A DNA stretch of 64,000 bases. Origin: Paludibacter sp. UBA6032 (GTDB lineage: Bacteria > Bacteroidota > Bacteroidia > Bacteroidales > Paludibacteraceae). Below the pieces are notes generated by a model, which saw only the letters and a program-made list of their open reading frames with translations, did not search any database and was not told where the DNA came from. This document shows, one piece after another, positions 13,652 to 21,616 of this stretch; within the stretch, counting starts at the first letter, position 1; every line of letters begins with the position of its first letter. The stretch covers positions 1-64,000 of the forward strand of contig DIZI01000032.1 of the NCBI GenBank assembly GCA_002427885.1, in the 5' to 3' direction. A program made the translations under genes and the position numbers.

Positions 13652-16345
13652 ATGAAGATATATTTTAAATTACCATATTATACATACTGGGGTCAGAAAT
13701 TGATGGTAAGCGGGAATATTCCAGAATTAGGAAACGGAAATGTTACAAAATCACTTCCTCTAAATTTTCAGGCAAACGAAGACTGGATTGGAGAAATTGA
13801 AATAGACATAGATGCCACCTTCAAGTTGATATATAAATATATTTTATTTACCGAACAGGATGGGCAATATACTCAGGAATGGGGTGATGATCGGATACTT
13901 ATACTTGATCCAACAAAAACGGATCATTTTTTTTGTATTGATTCATGGAACGCTCCGGGTAGTCTTGAAAACGTTTTTCTAACGACTCCATTTCAAAATG
14001 TCTTATTGAAAAAAGAAAAATTCAATGACATTTCAAACCCAAAGAAAAAATATACGCATATATTCAAGGTAAAAGCTCCTTTATTGCCTAAAAATAAGTT
14101 ACTTTGCTTAGTTGGTGATTGTGACGCATTGGGAAAATGGTCTACAAATTTACCAATATTACTGAGTCGTACTGATGGAAATTGGTGGTCATGCTCGATC
14201 GATTTAAATAAAGCGAAGGCTGAAGTTCATTATAAATATGGTATTTACGATCCGGAGGACAAACGTTTTCTGTATTTTGAATCGGGACCGGATCGTATTG
14301 CAACAATCATAAATTCTAAAAAAACGATTGTACAACTCTCTGATGGATTTGTGAGGATAGAAAATAATTCATGGAAAGGAGCCGGAGTCAGTTTACCTGT
14401 TTTCAGCATTCGGACTAAAAATAGCTTAGGTGTAGGTGACTTTTCCGATATGAAATTGTTTGTCGATTGGGCCGAAAAAGTAGGATTAAAACTGATACAG
14501 GTCCTCCCTTTAAACGATACCACAGGTACTCATACCGATGCGGATGTGTTACCTTATGCTGCGATATCTGCTTTTGCCCTCAATCCGCTCTTTTTGAATT
14601 TACAATCAATAGGTAAACTCCCGGCTTCAAATCCTTTGCAAAAAGAATTTACAGAAAAGCAAACCGAGTGGAATTCATTGGATTTGGTTGCATTTTTAGA
14701 TATTATAAATTATAAACTTAAGTATGCCAAAGATTTATATCTTTTAGAAAAACAAAACTTCTTAAAAAATAAATCCTATCTGAAGTTTTTTGAAGAGAAT
14801 AAATACTGGTTGATTCCATATGCCGCATACCGTGTTTTACGTGATCAGTTTGGAACACCGGATTATCGCGAATGGAAAGAATTTTCAAGCTACGATGTTA
14901 CCAGAATTGCCGAATTTTCATCACCAGAGCATTCGCATTTTGATGATATTGCTGTAAATTATTTTATACAATATCATTTACATGTTCAATTGTCCGATGC
15001 TGCTGCCTATGCACACGAACACGGTATAGTACTTAAAGGCGATATTCCTATAGGTGTAAACAGAAACAGTGTGGACACCTGGGTGTCTCCTGAACTCTTC
15101 CACATGGATATGCAAGCAGGTGCGCCACCGGATATGTTTTCCATCAAGGGTCAAAACTGGGAATTACCTACCTATAATTGGGAGATAATGAAGCGGACTG
15201 ATTATGATTGGTGGAAAAAACGTTTTGCCCAAATGTCATTTTATTTCGATACATTCCGTATCGATCATATTTTGGGATTTTTCCGTATCTGGCAAATACC
15301 GATCAATCAGGTTGAAGGAATTATGGGTCATTTGAATCCATCAACCCCTATTCACATCAATGAATTTACTGAAAAAGGATTGTGGTTTGACTTCAACCGG
15401 TTTTGTAAACCCTATATTACAGACGAAATTCTATCAGATTTTTTTGGAAATGAAGCATCATGGGTGAAAGCAAATTGTCTTCAAATTGAAGATGGTTGGG
15501 TGTTTCGCCTAAAACCGGCCTATCAGACACAATTAGCCATAGAACAGTTTTTCAAAGATGGTAAAATTACAGAAAAGGTGAAATGGGGCTTATTTGATCT
15601 CATTTCAAACGTACTTTTATTCGAAGTTGAAGGTAGTCATGGCACTCAGTTTTATCCCCGTTTCGGGATGGAAAGTTTACGTACGTACCGTGATTTGGAT
15701 AATCACAGTAAAAATTGCCTTCGCGAATTGTATGTTGATTATTTCTATCGCCGTCAGGATGCCGCCTGGTACAAATCGGGAATGGAAAAATTACCGGCTC
15801 TGAAACGTGCTACTAACATGATGATTTGTGGTGAGGATCTGGGGATGATGACACCTTGTGTCACTTCAGTAATGAAGGAATTGGGTATTTTAAGTCTGGA
15901 AGTTCAGCGTGCACCTAAATCGAACAAGAGAGAATTCTTTCATCCTTCCAAAGCACCTTATTTATCTGTTGTAACACCATCTACTCACGACATGAGTACA
16001 ATCCGTGGCTGGTGGGAAGAAGACCGGGCAGTAACCCAACGTTTTTATAACTCACAGTTGGGACACCGGGGAGAAGCTCCCTATTTCTGCGATTGGTGGA
16101 TCTGTCGGGATATTATCCTGCAACATCTGTACTCTCCGGCCATGTGGACTATTTTTCAAATGCAGGATTTATTGGGAATTTCCGAAACAATCCGACGTCA
16201 CAATCCACACGAAGAGCGGATTAATGTTCCGTCAAACTCCATGAGCAGCTGGCGGTACCGTTTGCATTTGAATCTGGAAGATTTATTGGAGAAAGATGCT
16301 TTTAATACCGAATTAAAAAATTATATAGTACAATCTGGGAGGTAA
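13652..16345 (+). CDS. malQ: 4-alpha-glucanotransferase (GH77) with two CBM20 domains
   Basis: The enzyme transfers alpha-1,4-glucan segments between acceptors in maltodextrin and glycogen metabolism. The 897-residue protein starts with two starch-binding CBM20 domains, at about residues 1-100 and 128-235 (for example LVGDCDALGKWS). The GH77 catalytic domain follows from about 250 (PVFSIRTKNSLGVGDFSDMK). Catalytic residues are visible: the nucleophile Asp in FRIDHILGFFR, the acid/base Glu in MICGEDLGMMTP and the stabilising Asp in TPSTHDMSTIRGWW. This layout matches the DPE2-like branch rather than the shorter E. coli MalQ. It lacks a signal peptide, so it is cytoplasmic. No other glycogen gene is adjacent. 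Confidence 0.95.
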   Translation: MKIYFKLPYYTYWGQKLMVSGNIPELGNGNVTKSLPLNFQANEDWIGEIEIDIDATFKLIYKYILFTEQDGQYTQEWGDDRILILDPTKTDHFFCIDSWNAPGSLENVFLTTPFQNVLLKKEKFNDISNPKKKYTHIFKVKAPLLPKNKLLCLVGDCDALGKWSTNLPILLSRTDGNWWSCSIDLNKAKAEVHYKYGIYDPEDKRFLYFESGPDRIATIINSKKTIVQLSDGFVRIENNSWKGAGVSLPVFSIRTKNSLGVGDFSDMKLFVDWAEKVGLKLIQVLPLNDTTGTHTDADVLPYAAISAFALNPLFLNLQSIGKLPASNPLQKEFTEKQTEWNSLDLVAFLDIINYKLKYAKDLYLLEKQNFLKNKSYLKFFEENKYWLIPYAAYRVLRDQFGTPDYREWKEFSSYDVTRIAEFSSPEHSHFDDIAVNYFIQYHLHVQLSDAAAYAHEHGIVLKGDIPIGVNRNSVDTWVSPELFHMDMQAGAPPDMFSIKGQNWELPTYNWEIMKRTDYDWWKKRFAQMSFYFDTFRIDHILGFFRIWQIPINQVEGIMGHLNPSTPIHINEFTEKGLWFDFNRFCKPYITDEILSDFFGNEASWVKANCLQIEDGWVFRLKPAYQTQLAIEQFFKDGKITEKVKWGLFDLISNVLLFEVEGSHGTQFYPRFGMESLRTYRDLDNHSKNCLRELYVDYFYRRQDAAWYKSGMEKLPALKRATNMMICGEDLGMMTPCVTSVMKELGILSLEVQRAPKSNKREFFHPSKAPYLSVVTPSTHDMSTIRGWWEEDRAVTQRFYNSQLGHRGEAPYFCDWWICRDIILQHLYSPAMWTIFQMQDLLGISETIRRHNPHEERINVPSNSMSSWRYRLHLNLEDLLEKDAFNTELKNYIVQSGR

Positions 16346-16411
16346 AAAATCATGTAGTTTGAACTTTGCAGCATACAGTATAAAATCGGTCTTGATCAAT
16401 TTCCTGAAAAA

Positions 16412-17263
16412 TTAATCATTCGGAGTCAGATTTTTGTGCAAATATTGATAATACTGGTAAGGAGTCATAAACATTGCCCGATTGCTATCTTTATAAAAAT
16501 GAATTAATTGTTCAAATTCATTAAAATCCTCATCGGTCCATCCTGCCGGATGAATTTGAATAAGTATATAGGGTTTATTTTTATCTTCATTGTAATTGTC
16601 AATGATTTTATCAGCCGGAAAATCGTGAACATATAAATAATCAACATTCAGAATAATGTGTTTGTCGTACAAATGAATTACTTTTTGATTCGGATCTTTC
16701 CAGTCTTTTGAATATTCGGTCTCTAATTTTTGATAACACATCCACACGTTAATTTCCGGGAAATGAGAAAGTACTGAAAGAGTTTCTTTTGATGTTTTAT
16801 TAAATGGAGCACTAAAAGTATGGGCGGTAAAATGAAAATTCTGAACAAAGAAATTTTGAGCCAATTGAATATGTTCAAATTGAAAATTGTCTGCAGTCCT
16901 CATGAATTCCTCCACTCCATTAATTTTAGAATGATCATAACCATGATTCCAAAATTCAATAACAGGAAATTTATTGTCTTGTAAAATATTGGATACTCGT
17001 TGTATCTCGGTGATAGAACCACTTTTTGTGACTTTTTTGGCAATAATACCTACCCCTGCATTAATTTGCTTATCAACCACCATTTTCATAAATCTGTTCC
17101 AGTTAGGCGTAGTATCTCCTAAGTCGTCCGCTTTGATGATAACAACTAATCCATTTGGTGAGTTTAATGAGATATTATCCCCGCATGAGAAGAGAACCAA
17201 CAATAAAATCACTTCTATTGCTGTGAAGAAAATCTTTTTGAGCGTGAAACGGGGAATTGCCAT
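16412..17263 (-). CDS. Lipoprotein resembling a polysaccharide deacetylase
   Basis: The 283-residue protein has a lipoprotein-type signal ending VLLLVLFSC, with the Cys near residue 27. The mature part contains IKADDLGD near residue 44 and EFWNHGYDHSK near 102. These look like the Asp-Asp and His-x3-His metal motifs of the NodB/polysaccharide deacetylase superfamily. A later IQIHPAGW motif could hold the second catalytic His. The spacing suits a deacetylase fold, but family members include proteins with other roles. It stands alone between malQ (convergent) and the kor operon (same strand, downstream of it). Substrate unknown. Confidence 0.6.
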   Translation of the reverse strand: MAIPRFTLKKIFFTAIEVILLLVLFSCGDNISLNSPNGLVVIIKADDLGDTTPNWNRFMKMVVDKQINAGVGIIAKKVTKSGSITEIQRVSNILQDNKFPVIEFWNHGYDHSKINGVEEFMRTADNFQFEHIQLAQNFFVQNFHFTAHTFSAPFNKTSKETLSVLSHFPEINVWMCYQKLETEYSKDWKDPNQKVIHLYDKHIILNVDYLYVHDFPADKIIDNYNEDKNKPYILIQIHPAGWTDEDFNEFEQLIHFYKDSNRAMFMTPYQYYQYLHKNLTPND

Positions 17264-17428
17264 CTGTCAACTAATTTGTAAAGTTCATTGAATTGACAAT
17301 ATTGGAAGTTAGCTAATTTCAACAGACTATAGTTGAAATTAAACGTTTAATCTTAAAAAAAGTTCCAGATGGAAAAGTTAAAAAACAATTAATTATCTGT
17401 GGATATCTTATTATGTGGTTAAGTTCTT

Positions 17429-17974
17429 CTATTCAACTTTCCTGATCAATGACATACCAATCTGAATGGCTTTTTCATTCATAGGAATAAGATGATGATG
17501 ACGACTGGGGAGTGATTTTTTCAATCCTTTCAACACATTTTCAATCAATACAATCGGACGAATCTTGAGCAAACCGCCCAAGATAATCATATTCAGTGTT
17601 TTAGTTGTATCATTGGCATAAGCGTATTCAGTAGCATCAATACGATAAATATTGATATCGGTACGAGTCGGAAATTTGTGAAAACCATTACCATCAAAAA
17701 TCAACGTTCCACCCGGTTTTACTTTACTTTCGAACTTTTCGAGCGAAGGTTGATTTAAAACGATGGCCGTATCGTAAGAATTTAAAACCGGTGAGCTGAT
17801 TCGTTCGTCACTTAATATGACAGTTACGTTTGCGGTTCCACCTCGTTGTTCGGGGCCATAGGAAGGCATCCAACTGACTTCCTGACCTTGCATTAAACCT
17901 GAATAGGCAAGTATTTTACCCATCGAAAGGACTCCCTGTCCACCAAATCCGGCTATAATAATTTCTTCTTTCAT
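17429..17974 (-). CDS. korC: 2-oxoacid:ferredoxin oxidoreductase, gamma subunit
   Basis: The 181-residue subunit begins with the family motif IIAGFGGQGVLSMGKILAYS and contains SYGPEQRGGTANVTVILSD, both diagnostic for the gamma subunit of pyruvate/2-oxoglutarate ferredoxin oxidoreductases. It is the last of four genes in the order ferredoxin, alpha, beta, gamma, which is the layout of the 2-oxoglutarate enzyme KorDABC. The complex converts 2-oxoglutarate and CoA to succinyl-CoA, reducing ferredoxin, or runs in reverse. Substrate is inferred from gene order and subunit type, not from residues. Confidence 0.88.
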   Translation of the reverse strand: MKEEIIIAGFGGQGVLSMGKILAYSGLMQGQEVSWMPSYGPEQRGGTANVTVILSDERISSPVLNSYDTAIVLNQPSLEKFESKVKPGGTLIFDGNGFHKFPTRTDINIYRIDATEYAYANDTTKTLNMIILGGLLKIRPIVLIENVLKGLKKSLPSRHHHLIPMNEKAIQIGMSLIRKVE

Positions 17975-18014
17975 TCCCTGAATTGTAAAATGTGAATTTT
18001 CAAATTGTAAAAAC

Positions 18015-18776
18015 TTAGAGGTCTTTTAAATCACCTAACGGGTAAGCCGGAAACATATTCTCAACCATCCAGGTATTTGAATCGGCGGGGCTGAGTTTCC
18101 AGCCGGAATTACATGTTGAAACGACTTCAACAATTGAAGTCCCTTTTCCCAACATGGAGTTTTCAAAGGCTTTCCGGATCGCTTTCTTGGCTTTTCGGAC
18201 ATTCGCCACGTTGTGTACACTTTGACGGGTAACATAACAGGTACCATCCAACTGAGCCAGTAATTTGGTAATATCCAATGGATTTCCATTCAATGGAACT
18301 GTACGACCGTTGGGAGAAGTAGATGATTTCATGCCTACCAAAGTTGTTGGTGCCATTTGTCCACCTGTCATTCCATAGATTCCGTTATTAATAAAAATAA
18401 TGGCAATATTCTCACCCCGGTTACAGGCATGAATGGTTTCAGCTGTACCAATCGCTGCTAAATCCCCATCTCCCTGATAAGTGAAGACCAGGCGGTCCGG
18501 AAGAAGTCGTTTTGTAGCTGTAGCTAATGCCGGTGCACGACCGTGGGCAGCTTGCTGCCAATCGATATCAAGATATTTATAGGCAAAAACAGCACATCCT
18601 ACCGGAGCAATGGCGATGGTTTTTTCCTGATAATCCATTTCTTCAATAACTTCAGCGATCAATTTGTGAACTACACCATGACTGCACCCGGGGCAATAGT
18701 GCATTGGATTATCATTCAATACTTTCGGTTTGATATATACTAAATTTTCCGGGTTTATTATTTCGGTTGTCGTCAT
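18015..18776 (-). CDS. korB: 2-oxoacid:ferredoxin oxidoreductase, beta (thiamine-binding) subunit
   Basis: The frame extends to a TTG at 18791, but the first ATG at 18776 (MTTTEIINPENLVYIKPKV) is a better start and gives 253 residues. The cluster-associated motif HYCPGCSHGVVHKLI is near residue 23. The thiamine-diphosphate motif runs from GDGDLAAIGTAE to INNGIYGMTGGQ. The subunit binds thiamine diphosphate and carries out decarboxylation with the alpha subunit. It sits 40 bases before korC and 140 after korA on the same strand. Confidence 0.9.
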   Translation of the reverse strand: MTTTEIINPENLVYIKPKVLNDNPMHYCPGCSHGVVHKLIAEVIEEMDYQEKTIAIAPVGCAVFAYKYLDIDWQQAAHGRAPALATATKRLLPDRLVFTYQGDGDLAAIGTAETIHACNRGENIAIIFINNGIYGMTGGQMAPTTLVGMKSSTSPNGRTVPLNGNPLDITKLLAQLDGTCYVTRQSVHNVANVRKAKKAIRKAFENSMLGKGTSIVEVVSTCNSGWKLSPADSNTWMVENMFPAYPLGDLKDL

Positions 18777-18916
18777 AATTTGTTTTTTCAAATTAACTAT
18801 TTATCCTTGTACGATTTAAAATCGAAAGCAATAATAAATTTTATGATTAATAACAAGTTACTTTATTTGAAATGAAAGAATTACAAATAAAGAATGAATT
18901 ATAATTCTTTTATCTG

Positions 18917-20026
18917 TCAATTATTTTTTACGATTTTAGTTTTAAGTGCTTCCAGAACTTCGTCGGGCGCAGGTACAATACCTCCCATTCGTCCGTAAAA
19001 TTCAACCGGAACACGACCATTTACAGCCAACCGTACATCATCTACCATTTGACCGGCATTCATTTCGACAGTCAGCATACCCTTCACTTTATCGGCATAA
19101 TTGCTTAAAGCAATAGTCGGGAAAGGAAAAAGTGTTATCGGGCGTAATAATCCGGCTTTGATACCTTCTGAACGTGCCATTTCTACTGCTTTCTGACAGA
19201 CTCTGGCACTTGTTCCAAAAGCTACAACGAGATATTCTGCATCTTCGCACGAAAACTCTTCAAACATAACTTCATTTTTTTCAATCTCCCTGTATTTAGC
19301 TTGTAAACGCAGGTTTATTGCCTCCATTTCTTCAGCTTCGAGCGATAATGAGGTTATTATATTCGGTTTCCTGTTGGCCGGTTTACCAAGTGTAGCCCAG
19401 GGTGTATTTTTGCGGATTTCATCTTCCGTTAAACGGGGTTGAAACGGAGGTAAAATAACTTTCTCCATCATCTGACCAATAACACCATCCGCTAAAATTA
19501 ATGCCGGAGTACAGTATTTGAATGCCAATTCAAAGGCCAGAACGGTATGATCAGCCATTTCCTGAACTGAAGCCGGTGCTAATGTGATTAATTTGTAATC
19601 ACCATGGCCACCACCTTTAACTGATTGATAGTAATCCGCCTGACTGGGTTGAATAGTTCCTAATCCGGGTCCACCACGCATTACATTTACAATAACACAA
19701 GGCAATTCGGCACAAGCGATATATGAAATTCCTTCCTGCATCAAGCTTACTCCCGGACTTGATGAACTCGTCATAGATTTTTTACCACAACAAGCAGCAC
19801 CATAAACCATATTGATGGACGAAGTCTCACTTTCAGCCTGTAAAACCACCATTCCGGTCGTATTCCAGGGCTCTTGTTCCATCAAAGTCTCCATTATTTC
19901 AGACTGAGGTGTAATAGGATAACCGAAATAACCATCGCAACCGCAACGTATGGCCGCGTGGGCTATGGCTTCGTTACCTTTCATCAATCTTACTTCTTCT
20001 TTATCCGTTTTTTTTGAATTGCTCAT
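18917..20026 (-). CDS. korA: 2-oxoacid:ferredoxin oxidoreductase, alpha subunit
   Basis: The 369-residue subunit shows the pyrimidine-binding domain of the family: GNEAIAHAAIRCGCDGYFGY, then PITPQSEIMETL and SSPGVSLMQEGISYIACAEL. A transketolase-C-like domain follows with VAFGTSARVCQKAVEMA and GLLRPITLFPFP. It lacks the fused N-terminal gamma domain found in some single-chain alpha/gamma versions, consistent with a separate korC. The 40-base gap to korD and the shared strand point to one operon driven from upstream of korD. Confidence 0.9.
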   Translation of the reverse strand: MSNSKKTDKEEVRLMKGNEAIAHAAIRCGCDGYFGYPITPQSEIMETLMEQEPWNTTGMVVLQAESETSSINMVYGAACCGKKSMTSSSSPGVSLMQEGISYIACAELPCVIVNVMRGGPGLGTIQPSQADYYQSVKGGGHGDYKLITLAPASVQEMADHTVLAFELAFKYCTPALILADGVIGQMMEKVILPPFQPRLTEDEIRKNTPWATLGKPANRKPNIITSLSLEAEEMEAINLRLQAKYREIEKNEVMFEEFSCEDAEYLVVAFGTSARVCQKAVEMARSEGIKAGLLRPITLFPFPTIALSNYADKVKGMLTVEMNAGQMVDDVRLAVNGRVPVEFYGRMGGIVPAPDEVLEALKTKIVKNN

Positions 20027-20066
20027 GATATTGATACAAATTTAAAATTGAAAATAATCTGATAAC

Positions 20067-20291
20067 CTAGACTCTAACCTTATAAACGGTAATACAAGCA
20101 TCAGGACAAACATACGCACAGGCCGAACAACCAACGCATGAGTCAGGATCCTCCATATAAGAATAATTGTATCCTTTGGAATTAGCCTCGTTATTTAATG
20201 ATAATACTTTTGATGGACAAGCTACTACGCATAAATTACAGCCCTTACACCGTTCTATGTTAACTACTATTGCCCCCTTTATTTTTGCCAT
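20067..20291 (-). CDS. korD: Ferredoxin-type subunit with two [4Fe-4S] clusters
   Basis: A 74-residue protein with two complete cluster motifs, CKGCNLCVVACP and CVGCSACAYVCP. It is the first gene of the korDABC operon and is the electron-accepting subunit of the 2-oxoacid:ferredoxin oxidoreductase. Length and motif spacing match KorD and VorD/PorD subunits. Confidence 0.9.
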   Translation of the reverse strand: MAKIKGAIVVNIERCKGCNLCVVACPSKVLSLNNEANSKGYNYSYMEDPDSCVGCSACAYVCPDACITVYKVRV

Positions 20292-20316
20292 TGTATTATA
20301 ATTTAAAATTGCCGTA

Positions 20317-20324
20317 CAAATTTA
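20317..20324 (-). promoter_or_regulatory. -7 element upstream of the kor operon
   Basis: TAAATTTG on the minus strand matches TAnnTTTG, 26 bases before the korD ATG. Confidence 0.5.
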
Positions 20325-20439
20325 ATTAAAAATAATTAGGAATAAATCTGTTCCGTATTTTTTATGTTTATATTTTTCAGTACTTCTAAATTCTAACTTT
20401 TATGTAATAAATTTAGCCCGGATTACAAATATTTCCGCA

Positions 20440-21210
20440 TTATTTATGTTGATTAAAAAGCCATGTTAAAAAATCTGGTTGAGCAAAAGCAGGCGTCCAG
20501 CTATCATGCCCGACTCCCGGAAATGAAATAATTTCAACTTTTTGAGAACCCTCCGCTTTTAATTCAACATAAGCATTGCGGGCATATTCCGGCGAAACGA
20601 CATTATCGTCACTACCATAATAAATCCGAATCGGCATTTTTCGTACTTTCTTCAACCTTTCAACGTTTACCGCTCCACAGATTGAAATGGCCGCAGCAAA
20701 TGTTTTTGGATACCTGCAAATCAAATCCAATGTACCCATTCCGCCAAGCGATAATCCTCCAATATAAATTCGTTTGCTATCAATCAGACCTTCTCTTTTA
20801 TAGGTATCAATTAATTTTTTTACCAAATAGAGTGGTTTTGTTGGGCGACGTGTGTCGATAATGTCAAATTTATCGTTTGGAAGATCCTTCAGGGTTACCC
20901 ATGATGCATTTTCCGGACATTGTGGAAAAACAACAATTGCCGGATAATTCGCTCTGTTTAATGAGTCTGTAAATAGTGAAGATCCGTGTATGAGTTGTTT
21001 TTCATTGTCATTTCCACATTCACCCGAGCCATGAAGAAAAATTACCAGTGGATAAGCCACTGATTTATTGTAATTAACCGGTAAAAGTTCTCTGTAAAAT
21101 AAGGTGTCGCCTTTGTAAATTAATTTCTTTTTTTGAAAAAGATTATTTTGAGCCGGAACTAAAATTGTGATTAATAAGAAAAATAATCCAACTAAATGAT
21201 ATCGTTTCAT
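20440..21210 (-). CDS. Secreted alpha/beta-hydrolase, esterase-like
   Basis: The 256-residue protein begins with a signal peptide ending near LVPAQN. The alpha/beta-hydrolase fold shows the oxyanion segment VIFLHGSGECGNDNEKQ, the nucleophile elbow GGLSLGGMGT (Ser in G-L-S-L-G), an Asp in YYGSDDNVVSPEY and the catalytic His in GVGHDSW. This matches the phospholipase/carboxylesterase and feruloyl-esterase-like periplasmic enzymes common in polysaccharide-degrading Bacteroidota. No carbohydrate locus is directly adjacent. The substrate is not determined. Confidence 0.82.
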   Translation of the reverse strand: MKRYHLVGLFFLLITILVPAQNNLFQKKKLIYKGDTLFYRELLPVNYNKSVAYPLVIFLHGSGECGNDNEKQLIHGSSLFTDSLNRANYPAIVVFPQCPENASWVTLKDLPNDKFDIIDTRRPTKPLYLVKKLIDTYKREGLIDSKRIYIGGLSLGGMGTLDLICRYPKTFAAAISICGAVNVERLKKVRKMPIRIYYGSDDNVVSPEYARNAYVELKAEGSQKVEIISFPGVGHDSWTPAFAQPDFLTWLFNQHK

Positions 21211-21616
21211 GTAATAATATATTTTTGTTGTAAAACCCGGATATTACAGGTTTCTATAAATAATTTTAATGTGATAAATTGTATTTGCACTATACCCTGA
21301 TTCTCGCTTGGAGAAGCAAAAGAAACACTTGAAATCAGTTTTCGCAAATATCTGGTGAATTTATTCAAACATTGGGATGAAATTTTTATATTCGGGATAG
21401 AAAATTCAATACCGGGACGAAAAATACTGAATTATTTCAATCAAAATGTTTATTTTATTGTTTCAAACCCTCATTTTAAGACTACTGAATTCAAAAAAAT
21501 CAGGTTTCCTAAGTCCATACGACATTTCGTTTATTCTATTTATAATTTACTATCAATATGATAATTAGCATTATATACTTTTTAAAAGCCACATTCAAAC
21601 TGTATTCTTTTTACTT
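21211..21616. other. Intergenic stretch with no supported gene
   Basis: About 400 AT-rich bases upstream of the esterase and downstream of the AddB-like gene. A 68-codon plus-strand frame at 21355-21561 has no promoter element, family motif or coding bias that I can point to. I see nothing functional. Confidence 0.45.

Noticed and set aside
21355..21561. A 68-codon plus-strand frame
   Set aside because: No promoter element, no conserved motif and no partner gene; likely chance.
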